A DNA stretch of 64,000 nucleotides from QFNR01 sp043842855 (GCA_043842855.1 JBBPJF010000004.1:62001-126000), one strand, 5' to 3'; positions 34,092-43,241 are shown, numbered from the stretch's first letter. Made by a program: numbers and translations. The notes: generated by a model from the letters alone, not told the origin.

Positions 34092-36419
34092 ATGTCTGAC
34101 TTTACTATTAGCCTTATCGGTAATCCTAATTCCGGAAAAACTACTCTCTTTAATTCGTTAACTGGTGCACACCAGCAAGTAGGTAACTGGCCAGGTGTCA
34201 CTACGGAACGTAAAACAGGAAAATACCGCTTTGGGGATAAAGAATATCTCATTGTTGACTTACCTGGGACCTATGCTATCGAGAAAAATACACAAGGTAT
34301 TGCTCAGGATGAGTTGATCACTCGCCAATTTGTATTAACTGATCAAAATTCCCTCCTTATTAACATCGTAGATGCCGCCAATCTAGCACGCAATTTGTTC
34401 CTAACCTTTCAATTACTGGAACTTGGTAGGCCACTTATTGTAGTATTGAATATGTTCGATATTGCAAAAGCTCAGGGTTTAAAAATAGATGTAGCCGGCT
34501 TGCAGCGCGCAATTGGTTACCCTCTAGTAGTCACTTCAGCTACAAAAGATCAAGGCATTGAGGAATTAAAAGAGACTATTGCCCGCTACTTTGAAGCTGG
34601 GCGTCATCTATGCCCTCATCTGGATACATTACCAGGGCCAATCAGAAGTATTCTTCAAAAATTTTTACTGGCGATACCCGAAAAGAGTTCTTTGGCCACT
34701 TTACCCGATTTATTATTACTAGAAGCAGTGACAGAAGACATAGCTGATACATCCTATTCGGAAGAGGAGAAGAAGCAGTTATCAGTATGCCAAACACATT
34801 TAACTGAGTACTCTGGCACCGAACCGGATATCACTATTGCCGCTGGTAGGTATGAAGTTATCGATAAATTACGTCAGCAAGTTACTCAGCTTTCTGGATT
34901 GGCCCCTTCCAAATGGAGTGAACGTCTAGATAAACTTGCTTTAGGTAAATTCTCCGGGATTGTTTGCTTCCTTGCAATCATGTTTATGCTTTTTCAGTTT
35001 TCAATTAATATTGGAAGCTCTTTTAATGATTTTTTTGACATCACTTTTGGTGCAATATTTGTTGATGGTACGAGAGCACTACTTGAACATCTATATGCAC
35101 CCAATTGGTTAACCACCCTTCTGGCAGATGGTATAGGTGTTGGAATAAAAACAACTGCTTCGTTTATTCCAGTCCTATTTTTTATGTTCCTATTTCTTTC
35201 TTTCTTGGAGGACACGGGTTACTTAGCTAGAGCTGCTATGCTTGTGGATCGTATTATGCGTTACATTGGGCTTCCAGGTAAGGCATTTGTCCCAATGATT
35301 GTAGGTTTTGGTTGCAATATACCTGCCATTATGGGTACGCGTACTCTAGAAAGTGAGGAAGATAGGCTTTTATCTATTTCTATGATCCCATTCATGTCCT
35401 GTGGTGCACGGTTGCCTGTTTATGCCCTGCTGGTCGCGACTTTCTTTCCTAAACAAGGTGGACTTATCGTATATGCTCTGTATCTCTGGGGACTTGTCAT
35501 TGCCATTATGACAGGCTTGGTAATTAAGCGTACTCTTCTAAGTCCTCAACTTTCTTCTTTTGTCATGGAGCTACCGCCGTATCACCTACCTACATTAAAG
35601 GGTCTATTACTAGCTACCTGGCAGCGCCTTAGGGCCTTTATTATACAAGCGGGACGCGCTATCCTTATAGTAGTGACCTTGCTGGGATTACTTAATTCTC
35701 TGGGAAAAGATGGTACATTCGGACACTCTAATAGTGAAGAATCTCTTTTGACCGTGAGTGCGAAAGCACTTACACCAGTGTTTGAACCTATGGGTTTGAC
35801 ACAAGATAATTGGCCAGCTACTGTAGGCATCATGACCGGTCTACTTGCAAAAGAGGTGGTGATTGGCACCTTAAATTCACTTTATGCTCAAAACCTTTCT
35901 GAACAAGACGTGCAACAAGAAGCTACCCCCCCCTTCAATCTGGTTGCCGCCCTAAAAGAAGCAGTCGACACTACCTTAGATAACCTTTCCCAATTACCAG
36001 AGCATCTGTTAGATCCTCTGGGCATCAGGAGCGAATTAGCAGGGGGTGACCTTAAAAGTCTACAAGAAGCACAAGAAGTAAGTGATCAAAGTATACAAAA
36101 AATTCAACACTCATTTCCTAATCAAGCTGCTGTAGTCGCCTACCTACTCTTCATTTTATTATATGTACCTTGTGTTGCTGCGCTTGGAGCTATTTATCGA
36201 GAGTCTAGTCTGCGCTGGACTATCTTTGTCACCTTATGGACGCTTGCTATTGCTTGGATATGTGCAACAACATACTACCAATTTAATTTACTAGGCACTC
36301 CCCAAGCACCTCATGCGCAGCTTTATTTAATTGGGTTACCTATTTTGCTATTCTGTAGTTACCTTTTTTTAAAATTTTTTGGAAAACAATTATTTATCGT
36401 TAATACTCACAAAAAATGA
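34092..36419 (+). CDS. feoB: Ferrous iron transporter FeoB
   Basis: This inner-membrane protein imports Fe(II). I start at the ATG at 34092 (MSDFTISLIGNPNSGKTT), preceded by GGTGGAG, giving 775 residues. The N-terminal G domain has G1 GNPNSGKTT, G3 DLPG and G4 NMFD. The membrane domain has two inverted gate repeats with Cys-containing motifs: MIVGFGCNIPAIMGTRTLES and IPFMSCGARLPVY. The end has PCVAALGAIYRES. All core features are intact. Translation is linked to feoA (4-base gap) and feoC. Confidence 0.96.
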   Translation: MSDFTISLIGNPNSGKTTLFNSLTGAHQQVGNWPGVTTERKTGKYRFGDKEYLIVDLPGTYAIEKNTQGIAQDELITRQFVLTDQNSLLINIVDAANLARNLFLTFQLLELGRPLIVVLNMFDIAKAQGLKIDVAGLQRAIGYPLVVTSATKDQGIEELKETIARYFEAGRHLCPHLDTLPGPIRSILQKFLLAIPEKSSLATLPDLLLLEAVTEDIADTSYSEEEKKQLSVCQTHLTEYSGTEPDITIAAGRYEVIDKLRQQVTQLSGLAPSKWSERLDKLALGKFSGIVCFLAIMFMLFQFSINIGSSFNDFFDITFGAIFVDGTRALLEHLYAPNWLTTLLADGIGVGIKTTASFIPVLFFMFLFLSFLEDTGYLARAAMLVDRIMRYIGLPGKAFVPMIVGFGCNIPAIMGTRTLESEEDRLLSISMIPFMSCGARLPVYALLVATFFPKQGGLIVYALYLWGLVIAIMTGLVIKRTLLSPQLSSFVMELPPYHLPTLKGLLLATWQRLRAFIIQAGRAILIVVTLLGLLNSLGKDGTFGHSNSEESLLTVSAKALTPVFEPMGLTQDNWPATVGIMTGLLAKEVVIGTLNSLYAQNLSEQDVQQEATPPFNLVAALKEAVDTTLDNLSQLPEHLLDPLGIRSELAGGDLKSLQEAQEVSDQSIQKIQHSFPNQAAVVAYLLFILLYVPCVAALGAIYRESSLRWTIFVTLWTLAIAWICATTYYQFNLLGTPQAPHAQLYLIGLPILLFCSYLFLKFFGKQLFIVNTHKK

Positions 36420-36420
36420 T

Positions 36421-36690
36421 ATGTTACTCATTAAATTAAAAGACTACATAAAACTTCATAAACAGGTTCCTTTAGCAGAACTAGAGCGGCATTTTAGATT
36501 ACCTAGGAGTCAGGTAGAAGCCATGCTTCAAATTTGGATCCGTAAAGGAATAGTTCAAAAAAAAGAATTTTCCTTGCCATCACCAGGTAACTGCTGTGAG
36601 AGCCGACATTGTGCAGGCTGTACTATGCCACGGACTACGGAAGATAAGACTACTAGCAGTATACTGGTCTACTGTGGGGAGACAAATTAG
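36421..36690 (+). CDS. feoC: FeoC-like winged-helix protein with Cys cluster
   Basis: The 89-residue protein begins one base after the feoB stop. It has an N-terminal winged helix (LAELERHFRLPRSQVEAML, WIRKGIVQKK) followed by a loop rich in Cys (NCCESRHCAGC), as in FeoC proteins that bind an iron-sulfur cluster. FeoC is thought to regulate FeoB stability or transport in response to oxygen or iron. The name rests on fold and position. The Cys spacing differs somewhat from that of enteric FeoC. Confidence 0.78.
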   Translation: MLLIKLKDYIKLHKQVPLAELERHFRLPRSQVEAMLQIWIRKGIVQKKEFSLPSPGNCCESRHCAGCTMPRTTEDKTTSSILVYCGETN

Positions 36691-36989
36691 CTAAACACAT
36701 TTCTTTACCTACACGCTTAAACACCCTCTTGCTAATTTAACTCTAAGGCCACTCCCTTCTATCAGGGGTGTAGCTGTATTTTGTTTAGCAATTGTTACTT
36801 AAAGCTCGTCCTCTACATCCCCACTGATTAGGATGGTATTTTTTGCAAAAGCAAAAATATGGAGGATTTTACCAATCAAGATTGATCAAACCGAAACAGT
36901 GCTAGTCTATATTTTGTCTTGACTTCTATCTTTGGGTTAGACAGAATGACACTCAACATGTTCTTATAATAAATTAGGATGAGGGTTAT

Positions 36990-37148
36990 ATGTTAGCACA
37001 GTCTAAAGATTTGGATTTGTTTGCACTAAGCTGGGAAATAGAAACTTTTGCCAGACTGTCTTCTGCGGGTAGACAGACAGCCGAGGCCTATGACGAGACC
37101 TACGTTCATACTACTGCTGACTGTGTCAAAAGTTTAATTAATTGCTAG
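36990..37148 (+). CDS. Possible 52-residue protein, unknown
   Basis: An ATG at 36990 follows GAGGG by 4 bases and a TATAAT at 36965-36970. The frame encodes 52 residues starting MLAQSKDLDLFALSWEIETF and ends LINC before TAG. It is acidic and has two Cys near the end. I recognise no family. A second short frame begins at TTG 37142 across its stop. The case for a real gene is the promoter-like and ribosome-site-like spacing, and it is weak. Confidence 0.3.
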   Translation: MLAQSKDLDLFALSWEIETFARLSSAGRQTAEAYDETYVHTTADCVKSLINC

Positions 37149-37297
37149 GGGCGAAGTGTGCAGGCTTGAGAGGTTCTGGTGCCGTCTCGAATAGTGGTGA
37201 TTGGTGGTGTTGTGGCCGGCTACTGATTCGTCAATTTAAAGTGGGGGTTCAATGGGTTTTTTGCACCCTGGGGGGTTGTCTAGTTGTCTCTGCTTGA
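37142..37297 (+). CDS. Possible short Gly/Cys/Trp-rich peptide ORF
   Basis: A TTG at 37142 overlaps the end of the previous short ORF. The frame gives 51 residues with the segment SNSGDWWCCGRLL and a C-terminal VFCTLGGCLVVSA. The composition is unusual compared with the rest of the window. No Shine-Dalgarno is clear and no peptide-modifying enzyme gene is adjacent, so this may be chance. Confidence 0.15.
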   Translation: MLGAKCAGLRGSGAVSNSGDWWCCGRLLIRQFKVGVQWVFCTLGGCLVVSA

Positions 37298-37420
37298 ATA
37301 CCACACACCATTTTCTTGCCCCACTTTTTTTTATGCTTTTAAAAGTAAACTTTCTGTTCTTAGATTGCTCAGCCATGCGAGCTTTTTCGGCTCTTGATCC
37401 TGTGCTGTTGCTTTCAAAAG

Positions 37421-39475
37421 TTATCCTACTTTAGCTCCTGGTTTGACGCTTTCATCAACCTCTAATAGCGTCAGTTCTTTTCCATTTATAGCAGATAGCA
37501 GCATGCCTTCCGAAATACCAAAAGTAGCCATCTTTCTCGGTGGTAAATTTAAAAGAGCAACGACTAGTCGCCCTATTAGTTTTGAAGGGTCCGTATAGGT
37601 AGCCGCGATCCCTGAAAAAATAGTTTTTTGTACATCCCCAAAATCAATCTGAAACTTTAGTAATTTATTACTTCCCTCTACCTTTTCACATGCAAGTACC
37701 CGACCAACACGTAAGTCCATTTGGGAAAAGGTGTTAAAATCAATCCAACTCTCCGTAGTATCCATGGTTTTCTTTATTTCCTCTTTTGCTACTAATAACG
37801 AATTTTGCTTTTTATAAGCCAGTAGTTTCTCAATATATTCTTCTTCTACCCTGTGACTCAAATGCTCATAATTATTAATTCTCATTTCTCCTGGCACAGA
37901 AATACTATCTTCCCATGTAAAAGATGGCACATTAAAAAACAGCGATACCTTAGCCGCAATATCCGGCAAAATAGGAGACAAATAGATAGTTAAAATCCTG
38001 AAAGCGTGTAGCCACTCGCTACATAAGTAGTGTAAAAGAGTGGATTTTTCGGGTAGTTTTGCTAATTCCCAAGGTTTATTTTGATCAATGTGCGCATTCA
38101 CCGTGTCAGCTAGATGCATCACCACTTTAACGACACTAGCAAACTCCCGTTCTTCATATAATTTTGCAATGGTGACACTCTCTTTCTGTAACTTTGCAAT
38201 TAATGAAGCGCTATCTACTGTTACCGGTAATACCTGTTGATGGAATTTTCTTTTAACGAAACCGGCAATTCTAGCTGCAATATTGATGTATTTGCCTACC
38301 AAATCGCTATTGACACGTGTAATGAAATCTTCCCATTTAAGATCAATGTCTTCCATCTTACTGGTAAGTTTAGCTGCTATGTAATAACGCAACCATGCAG
38401 GTTGTAAGCCGCTCTCTAAATATGCTCTTGCTGTGATAAAAGTCCCCCTGGATTTAGACATTTTCTGTCCATTAATGGTTAAAAAACCATGTGTATATAT
38501 AGCAGTAGGTGTTCTATAGGAAGCGTGTTTCAATATAGCTGGCCAAAATAAAGCATGAAAATATAAAATATCCTTACCGATAAAATGATATAACTCTGTG
38601 GAACTATTTTCTTTAAAAAATTCTTGGAAGTCCAATTCATTACGTTGACATAAGTTAAAAAATGAAGCCATATAACCAATGGGGGCATCCAACCATACAT
38701 AGAAATATTGTGAAGGAGCTCCTGGTATTTCAAACCCAAAATACGGAGCATCTCTGGTAATATCCCAGTCTTGTAGACCACCCTTTAGCCATTCGTCCAG
38801 TTTATTCCTAGCCTGAAGCTGTAAACGCGTTTTTTCCGAACCATCCACTAACAGAATTTTTTCTTTTATCCAATTTTTTAAAAAAGCTTCGCAGACACTT
38901 AGACGAAAGAAGAAGTGTTCTGTTTCCTTTAATACCGGAGTCGCTCCTGAGACGGCAGAATAAGGATTAATTAACTCCGTCGCTGAATAACTTGCACCGC
39001 AGACCTCACAATTATCTCCATACTGGTCATTCGCTCCACACTTAGGACAATCACCTTTAATAAATCGATCTGGCAGAAACATTTTTTTCTCTGGATCATA
39101 TAACTGCTGTATTTTTTTCTTTATAATCAAATCATTATTTTTTAAAGCTTCAAAAATTTGTATAGAAAAACACTTATTTTCCTCAGAATGAGTGGAGTAG
39201 TAGTTATCGTAGTGGATTAAAAAATCCGCAAAATCTTTCTGATGTTCTTTCTGGCTTTGAGCAATAAGTGTTTCAGGGCTTATGCCGCGTTGTTCTGCAG
39301 CCAACATAATGGGTGTACCATGAGTATCATCAGCACAAACGTAATAACATTCGTGACCGCGAATTTTTTGGAACCGGACCCAAATATCCGTTTGTATATG
39401 CTCTACTAGATGCCCTAAATGAATATCCCCATTAGCGTATGGTAAAGCGCTGGTTACTAATAGCTTTCTTTTCAT
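37421..39475 (-). CDS. metG: Methionyl-tRNA synthetase
   Basis: The 684-residue enzyme charges tRNA-Met. It has the class I start VTSALPYANGDIHLGHL, a zinc-knuckle domain with two CxxC pairs (CPKCGANDQYGDNCEVCGA), the INGQKMSKSRGTFI loop and a C-terminal tRNA-binding OB domain (FSQMDLRVGRVLACEKVEGS) that also dimerises the protein. This is the two-knuckle, dimeric MetG1 type. It is divergent from metF, and a 24-base dyad lies between the two. Confidence 0.96.
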   Translation of the reverse strand: MKRKLLVTSALPYANGDIHLGHLVEHIQTDIWVRFQKIRGHECYYVCADDTHGTPIMLAAEQRGISPETLIAQSQKEHQKDFADFLIHYDNYYSTHSEENKCFSIQIFEALKNNDLIIKKKIQQLYDPEKKMFLPDRFIKGDCPKCGANDQYGDNCEVCGASYSATELINPYSAVSGATPVLKETEHFFFRLSVCEAFLKNWIKEKILLVDGSEKTRLQLQARNKLDEWLKGGLQDWDITRDAPYFGFEIPGAPSQYFYVWLDAPIGYMASFFNLCQRNELDFQEFFKENSSTELYHFIGKDILYFHALFWPAILKHASYRTPTAIYTHGFLTINGQKMSKSRGTFITARAYLESGLQPAWLRYYIAAKLTSKMEDIDLKWEDFITRVNSDLVGKYINIAARIAGFVKRKFHQQVLPVTVDSASLIAKLQKESVTIAKLYEEREFASVVKVVMHLADTVNAHIDQNKPWELAKLPEKSTLLHYLCSEWLHAFRILTIYLSPILPDIAAKVSLFFNVPSFTWEDSISVPGEMRINNYEHLSHRVEEEYIEKLLAYKKQNSLLVAKEEIKKTMDTTESWIDFNTFSQMDLRVGRVLACEKVEGSNKLLKFQIDFGDVQKTIFSGIAATYTDPSKLIGRLVVALLNLPPRKMATFGISEGMLLSAINGKELTLLEVDESVKPGAKVG

Positions 39476-39509
39476 GCTTCAATTTAACCTTATTTGTTTG
39501 ACTTAAAGC

Positions 39510-39533
39510 TTAATTACCAGCTACGGTAATTAA
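39510..39533. promoter_or_regulatory. Perfect dyad between divergent metG and metF
   Basis: TTAATTACC, a 6-base spacer, then GGTAATTAA form a perfect 9-bp inverted repeat in the 146 bases between metG and metF. A TTGACT lies just before it (39498-39503) and could be a -35 for metF. It fits neither the MetJ box (AGACGTCT) nor the MetR site (TGAA-N5-TTCA). I infer a possible operator. Confidence 0.45.
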
Positions 39534-39621
39534 ATTTAAACACAATCTACCCTCTTTCTGTGGTTGCCTAACTGACCTAAATCATTTAAATTTAGTGGGC
39601 GAAGAAACACAGAAAGCTTCT

Positions 39622-40464
39622 ATGACTTTCAGTAATGACCAACACCTCAGTTTTGAATTCTTCCCTACCAAGACCCTAGAAAGTCGAAAAAAGCTAAGTG
39701 TAACCCGGAAGCAGCTGAGGCAGTTTCAGCCAGAGTTTTTCTCGTGTACCTACGGTGCAGGCGGCAGTACGCGTTCAGGCACTTTACAGATAATAGGCGA
39801 CATTGTAGCAGAAAAAGCCATCCCTGCTACGCCGCATATTGCCTGCATAGGCTCCCATCCAGAAGAAATTAAAAATTTACTAGGTCATTATGATAGCCTC
39901 GGTATCCAGCAATTAGTATGTTTGAGAGGAGACTTACCTTCAGGAATTGGTAGACCAGATGGTTTCACGTACGCAGAAGAATTAATTCTGTTCGTTAAAG
40001 AGCACTACGGAAATCGCTTTCAACTTATTGTCGCTGCTTATCCAGAATTCCATCCACAAGCTGAAAATGCTAGAGAGGATCTGCGGTATTTTATCCGAAA
40101 GTGTAAGGCAGGAGCTAGCCTAGCCATTACGCAATACTTCTACAACGCAGATGCCTACTTCTATTTTGTTGACGCTCTACATAGTCAAGGTGTAGACATC
40201 CCTATCATTCCAGGAATCATGCCTATTGTTAGCTTTTCAAAATTAGCCCGCTTCTCTATTAGCTGTGGTGCCGAAATCCCTCGCTGGTTGAAACTAAAGT
40301 TACATTCCTATGGGGATGACACCGCTTCCATTAAAGCCTTAGGTCTAGATTTCGTCACCTCCATGTGCGAACGCCTCTTGCAAGGGGGTGCACCAGGCTT
40401 ACATTTTTACACACTTAACCAAGCTGGTTTGACTTCCACTATTTGTGAAAGACTAGGATACTAA
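39622..40464 (+). CDS. metF: 5,10-Methylenetetrahydrofolate reductase
   Basis: This FAD enzyme makes 5-methyl-THF for methionine synthesis. I start at the ATG at 39622, with AGAAAG upstream, giving 280 residues. A GTG at 39595 is in frame but has no ribosome site. Motifs: LSFEFFPTKT at the start (with the catalytic Glu), CTYGAGGSTR, LVCLRGDLP, the FAD-side VAAYPEFHPQA, AGASLAITQYFYN and GIMPIVSF. All are intact. pgeF begins 2 bases after its stop. Confidence 0.95.
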   Translation: MTFSNDQHLSFEFFPTKTLESRKKLSVTRKQLRQFQPEFFSCTYGAGGSTRSGTLQIIGDIVAEKAIPATPHIACIGSHPEEIKNLLGHYDSLGIQQLVCLRGDLPSGIGRPDGFTYAEELILFVKEHYGNRFQLIVAAYPEFHPQAENAREDLRYFIRKCKAGASLAITQYFYNADAYFYFVDALHSQGVDIPIIPGIMPIVSFSKLARFSISCGAEIPRWLKLKLHSYGDDTASIKALGLDFVTSMCERLLQGGAPGLHFYTLNQAGLTSTICERLGY

Positions 40465-40466
40465 CA

Positions 40467-41243
40467 ATGTATTCTAATACTAAGCCCCATGTGCCTTCTC
40501 AGCCCGTTTTTTTACAAGCTGACTGGCCTGCACCCAAAAACGTTAAAACCCTTATTACTACCCGTCTACATGGTGCTAGCTTAGCCCCCTATGCTAGCTT
40601 TAATCTCGCCTTTCATACAGGGGATAATAAATACCGTGTCCAAAAAAATCGATCTGTACTACAAAAACATGTTCCTGTGCCGATAGTTTATCTAGATCAG
40701 ATCCACAGTAATCGCATAGTATTAGCTCACAATGATTTATTAAATAGACCTGCTAAAGCAGATGGATTAATGGATAGAAGTGGACACTTTGCCTGTGGCA
40801 TTTTAACTGCAGATTGCTTACCTATCTTTTTGTGTGATCAAAAAGGAGATTCAGTAGCCGTTGTACACGCAGGTTGGAGGGGGCTAGCTCAAGGAATTCT
40901 AGAAAATGCCATAAAAATGTTAGGTAATACTAGTCAATCTCTTATGGCTTTTCTCGGTCCTGCCATCAGCCAAGAGGAATTCCCAGTAGGAAAAGAGGTA
41001 CGAAAATTGTTCTTAAGTAAGCAATTAAGTATTTATTCTTTAAATTCTTTTTTCCTTCCAATTACTTCTGAGAAATACTTGATGGATCTTAAAGGAATTG
41101 CTAGGGAAATTCTTAAATTCCATGAAATTGAAATTTACTCAAGTGCCTACTGTACTGCAAAAGATAATACTTACTTCTACTCTTATCGTAAGGAGATGCA
41201 AACAGGAAGACTAGCCTCAGTCATTTGGCTGGAGAATAATTAG
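40467..41243 (+). CDS. pgeF: PgeF/YfiH-type laccase-domain protein (purine nucleoside phosphorylase family)
   Basis: The 258-residue protein has the multicopper-oxidase-like (DUF152) motifs: LDQIHSNRI, the zinc-binding LTADCLPIFL and VVHAGWRGLAQGI (His, Cys, His) and a terminal CTAKDNTYFYSYRKE. Members act in purine nucleoside cleavage, and E. coli PgeF (YfiH) edits misincorporated L-Ser in peptidoglycan precursors. Which activity dominates here cannot be told. It directly follows metF and probably shares its transcript. Confidence 0.9.
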   Translation: MYSNTKPHVPSQPVFLQADWPAPKNVKTLITTRLHGASLAPYASFNLAFHTGDNKYRVQKNRSVLQKHVPVPIVYLDQIHSNRIVLAHNDLLNRPAKADGLMDRSGHFACGILTADCLPIFLCDQKGDSVAVVHAGWRGLAQGILENAIKMLGNTSQSLMAFLGPAISQEEFPVGKEVRKLFLSKQLSIYSLNSFFLPITSEKYLMDLKGIAREILKFHEIEIYSSAYCTAKDNTYFYSYRKEMQTGRLASVIWLENN

Positions 41244-41326
41244 ACAATAGGTTGAAATTAATTCTATTTGTTTTAAAATGAGCTGCTCGTCATCCCAGTG
41301 GACTCAGTCTTTTCTCGTGAAGTCTT

Positions 41327-42190
41327 ATGTTGCGATACTGTCTAAATAGCTTTGGTGTTATCAAAGTCAGAGGAGCTGATAGAGTTGATTTTTTGCATTC
41401 ACAGTTTTCCAATGATATTAAGGGACTTCACTGTGATGAAGCCTGTTACGCTACCTATAATGATTCAAGAGGTAGAATGTGGGCTAATTTTTTAGTCTGT
41501 TCTCTAGAAGACTGTATTCTCTTAATTTTAAAGAAGGACTTGGTTGAACTTGTAATACAGAAGTTAAAACGGTATCTGTTTAGGAGCAGGGTTGAATTAA
41601 GCGATGAAAGCGCTTGTTATATCCTCATTGGAATGGAAACCCCCGAAACACGGCTTGCTTTCCCTCACCCAGTAAAGTTCCCATTTTTGTGTATACAAGA
41701 GGAAATTAGCCTACCTTGTCCAAACGGCACCACGCTTCAATTAAAAAACCACTCTATGTCTCCCCTGGCTGAGGAAAATGGTTGGAATCTTTTAGAGATA
41801 GAACGAGGGACGGCCTGGATTAGCAGCGCTACTACTGAACGGTGTATCCCACAAATGCTAAATCAAGAGTGGTTGGGTGCGATCCATTTTAAAAAGGGGT
41901 GTTACCCTGGTCAAGAAATTATTGCTAGAGCTCAATATCGTGGCAAAGTAAGGAGAAAACCAGCTTTACTGACTGCAACTAAACACTTCCCCATTGGTAC
42001 CCTTTTAAAGGAAAAGAATGGAGTTGAGGTTGGAATAATTTTTAATGTGGCTAAAACAGAGCAACTCTACTATTACTTGGCAGTTGTTAAAACTGATTCT
42101 GACAAACTCCTATACGTTGATGAAACTATAGATTCAGAAAAGCTTAACCGCGAACATTTTTTCCTTATCGAGGGTGATCTAAAACAATGA
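41327..42190 (+). CDS. ygfZ: tRNA-modifying protein YgfZ (folate-binding)
   Basis: The 287-residue GcvT-like protein uses folate to support the iron-sulfur enzyme MiaB and related steps. It begins LNSFGVIKVRGADRVDFLHS and has the diagnostic FKKGCYPGQEIIARAQYRG with the invariant Cys of the KGCYxGQE motif. Its stop overlaps the ATG of the first DUF4442 gene (ATGA), suggesting coupling. The protein is slightly shorter than E. coli YgfZ (326 residues). Confidence 0.92.
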   Translation: MLRYCLNSFGVIKVRGADRVDFLHSQFSNDIKGLHCDEACYATYNDSRGRMWANFLVCSLEDCILLILKKDLVELVIQKLKRYLFRSRVELSDESACYILIGMETPETRLAFPHPVKFPFLCIQEEISLPCPNGTTLQLKNHSMSPLAEENGWNLLEIERGTAWISSATTERCIPQMLNQEWLGAIHFKKGCYPGQEIIARAQYRGKVRRKPALLTATKHFPIGTLLKEKNGVEVGIIFNVAKTEQLYYYLAVVKTDSDKLLYVDETIDSEKLNREHFFLIEGDLKQ

Positions 42191-42678
42191 ATAAAGGATG
42201 GTTCTCGAAAAGCCCTAGAGCAATTAAATGGGCCATTAATCTTTTTCCTCCCCTTTTGTTTAGTGGTATCGCAGTAACCTATATTTCTTCAGATTTTCGT
42301 CATTGCAAAATTAAGCTTAAAAATTGGCCTGGTACTCGAAATGCCAATGGAACTCAGTTTGGGGGTAGCTTGTTTTCCATGTCAGACGGTGTTTTTGGCA
42401 TCTTATTGCTTTGCATACTAGGATGGAATAAATATTATGTCTGGGATAAACGAGCTAAAATTAGTTTTGATTCTCCAGGCGTTGGCACCTTATACCTGGA
42501 GATTGAAATACCTGAAGATGTAATATCAACCATCCTTGAAGAAACAAGGGATGGTAATAAACATTTCACCACTCTACTTGGCCACATCTGCGACAAGAGA
42601 GGAAAACATGTCGCCTCAATAGAGCGTACTCTTTATGTCCGCTTAAGACCACAGTACAGGAAAACACCTCAAACTTAA
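42187..42678 (+). CDS. DUF4442 hotdog-fold protein, first copy
   Basis: The 163-residue protein shows the DUF4442 pattern: an N-terminal helix with INLFPPLLFSGIAVTYIS, then GTQFGGSLFSMSDGVF, where NGTQFGG-S is the conserved family element, and the VASIERTLYVRLRP ending. The fold is related to thioesterases, with an unknown substrate. It is translationally coupled to ygfZ. The neighbouring gene is a second copy, about one third to one half alike by eye. Confidence 0.75.
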   Translation: MNKGWFSKSPRAIKWAINLFPPLLFSGIAVTYISSDFRHCKIKLKNWPGTRNANGTQFGGSLFSMSDGVFGILLLCILGWNKYYVWDKRAKISFDSPGVGTLYLEIEIPEDVISTILEETRDGNKHFTTLLGHICDKRGKHVASIERTLYVRLRPQYRKTPQT

Positions 42679-42740
42679 AAACCAGATCTTTCTGATTCAT
42701 GTGTCTACAGCTTTATCTTTGGTTTTAGTAAGGAATTGTT

Positions 42741-43241
42741 ATGATTTATTACCTCCCCCACTACGTACTGCGCCATATGCTGAACATATGGCCTCCCTTC
42801 TTCTTTTCGGGTATTCGTATAACAAGTTTGAGCAAAGACTTTAGATCTTGTGCTTTGAAACTCAGGTACTCTCGTTTAACTCAAAATATCAATGGAGCAC
42901 AATATGGGGGTAGTTTGTTTGCTATGACTGATCCTGTTTACTCCATTATGTTAATTCCTTTGTTAGGTAAAAAATATTTGGTATGGGATAGAGCTGCAGA
43001 AATTGAATTTAAAAAACCGGGTAAGGGACCTATTTACCTCTCCTGCAATATCTCTGAAGAACTACTTGAAAATATATATAAGCATACGAGTAAGGGCGAT
43101 AAATATTTGCCTACAGTGGTAGATAACCTCTATAATGAAGCTGGTGAGGTCATAGCTACGGTAACGCGTACTTTATATGTACGCCTTAAGTCAGCTTATA
43201 GGCCGACCTGTTCTCCTCCATCTTCCGGAGTAAAACAGTGA
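42741..43241 (+). CDS. DUF4442 hotdog-fold protein, second copy
   Basis: The 166-residue protein is a paralogue of the upstream one. It shares the IWPPFFFSGIRITSLS, NGAQYGGSLFAMTD and VTRTLYVRLK blocks. The two lie 62 bases apart, so they arose by tandem duplication or are kept as a pair. No substrate is inferable. Confidence 0.75.
   Translation: MIYYLPHYVLRHMLNIWPPFFFSGIRITSLSKDFRSCALKLRYSRLTQNINGAQYGGSLFAMTDPVYSIMLIPLLGKKYLVWDRAAEIEFKKPGKGPIYLSCNISEELLENIYKHTSKGDKYLPTVVDNLYNEAGEVIATVTRTLYVRLKSAYRPTCSPPSSGVKQ

Larger units (their letters stand above)
36691..37420. other. 730-base gap with possible small ORFs
   Basis: This gap lies after feoC and before the 3' end of metG. Near 36750-36785 there is a weak imperfect hairpin followed by TATTTTGTTT that may terminate feo. 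A TTGACT (36919) with a CAGAAT 17 bases on, and separately a TATAAT at 36965-36970, lie ahead of a short ORF at 36990 (listed separately). The part from 37150 to 37300 looks richer in G than its surroundings. Confidence 0.4.

Noticed and set aside
37252..37434. 60-residue forward ORF before metG
   Set aside because: Composition is hydrophobic by chance, it has no ribosome site and its end overlaps the metG 3' end on the other strand.
39476..39621. MetJ or MetR sites between metG and metF
   Set aside because: No AGACGTCT tandem boxes and no TGAA-N5-TTCA match.
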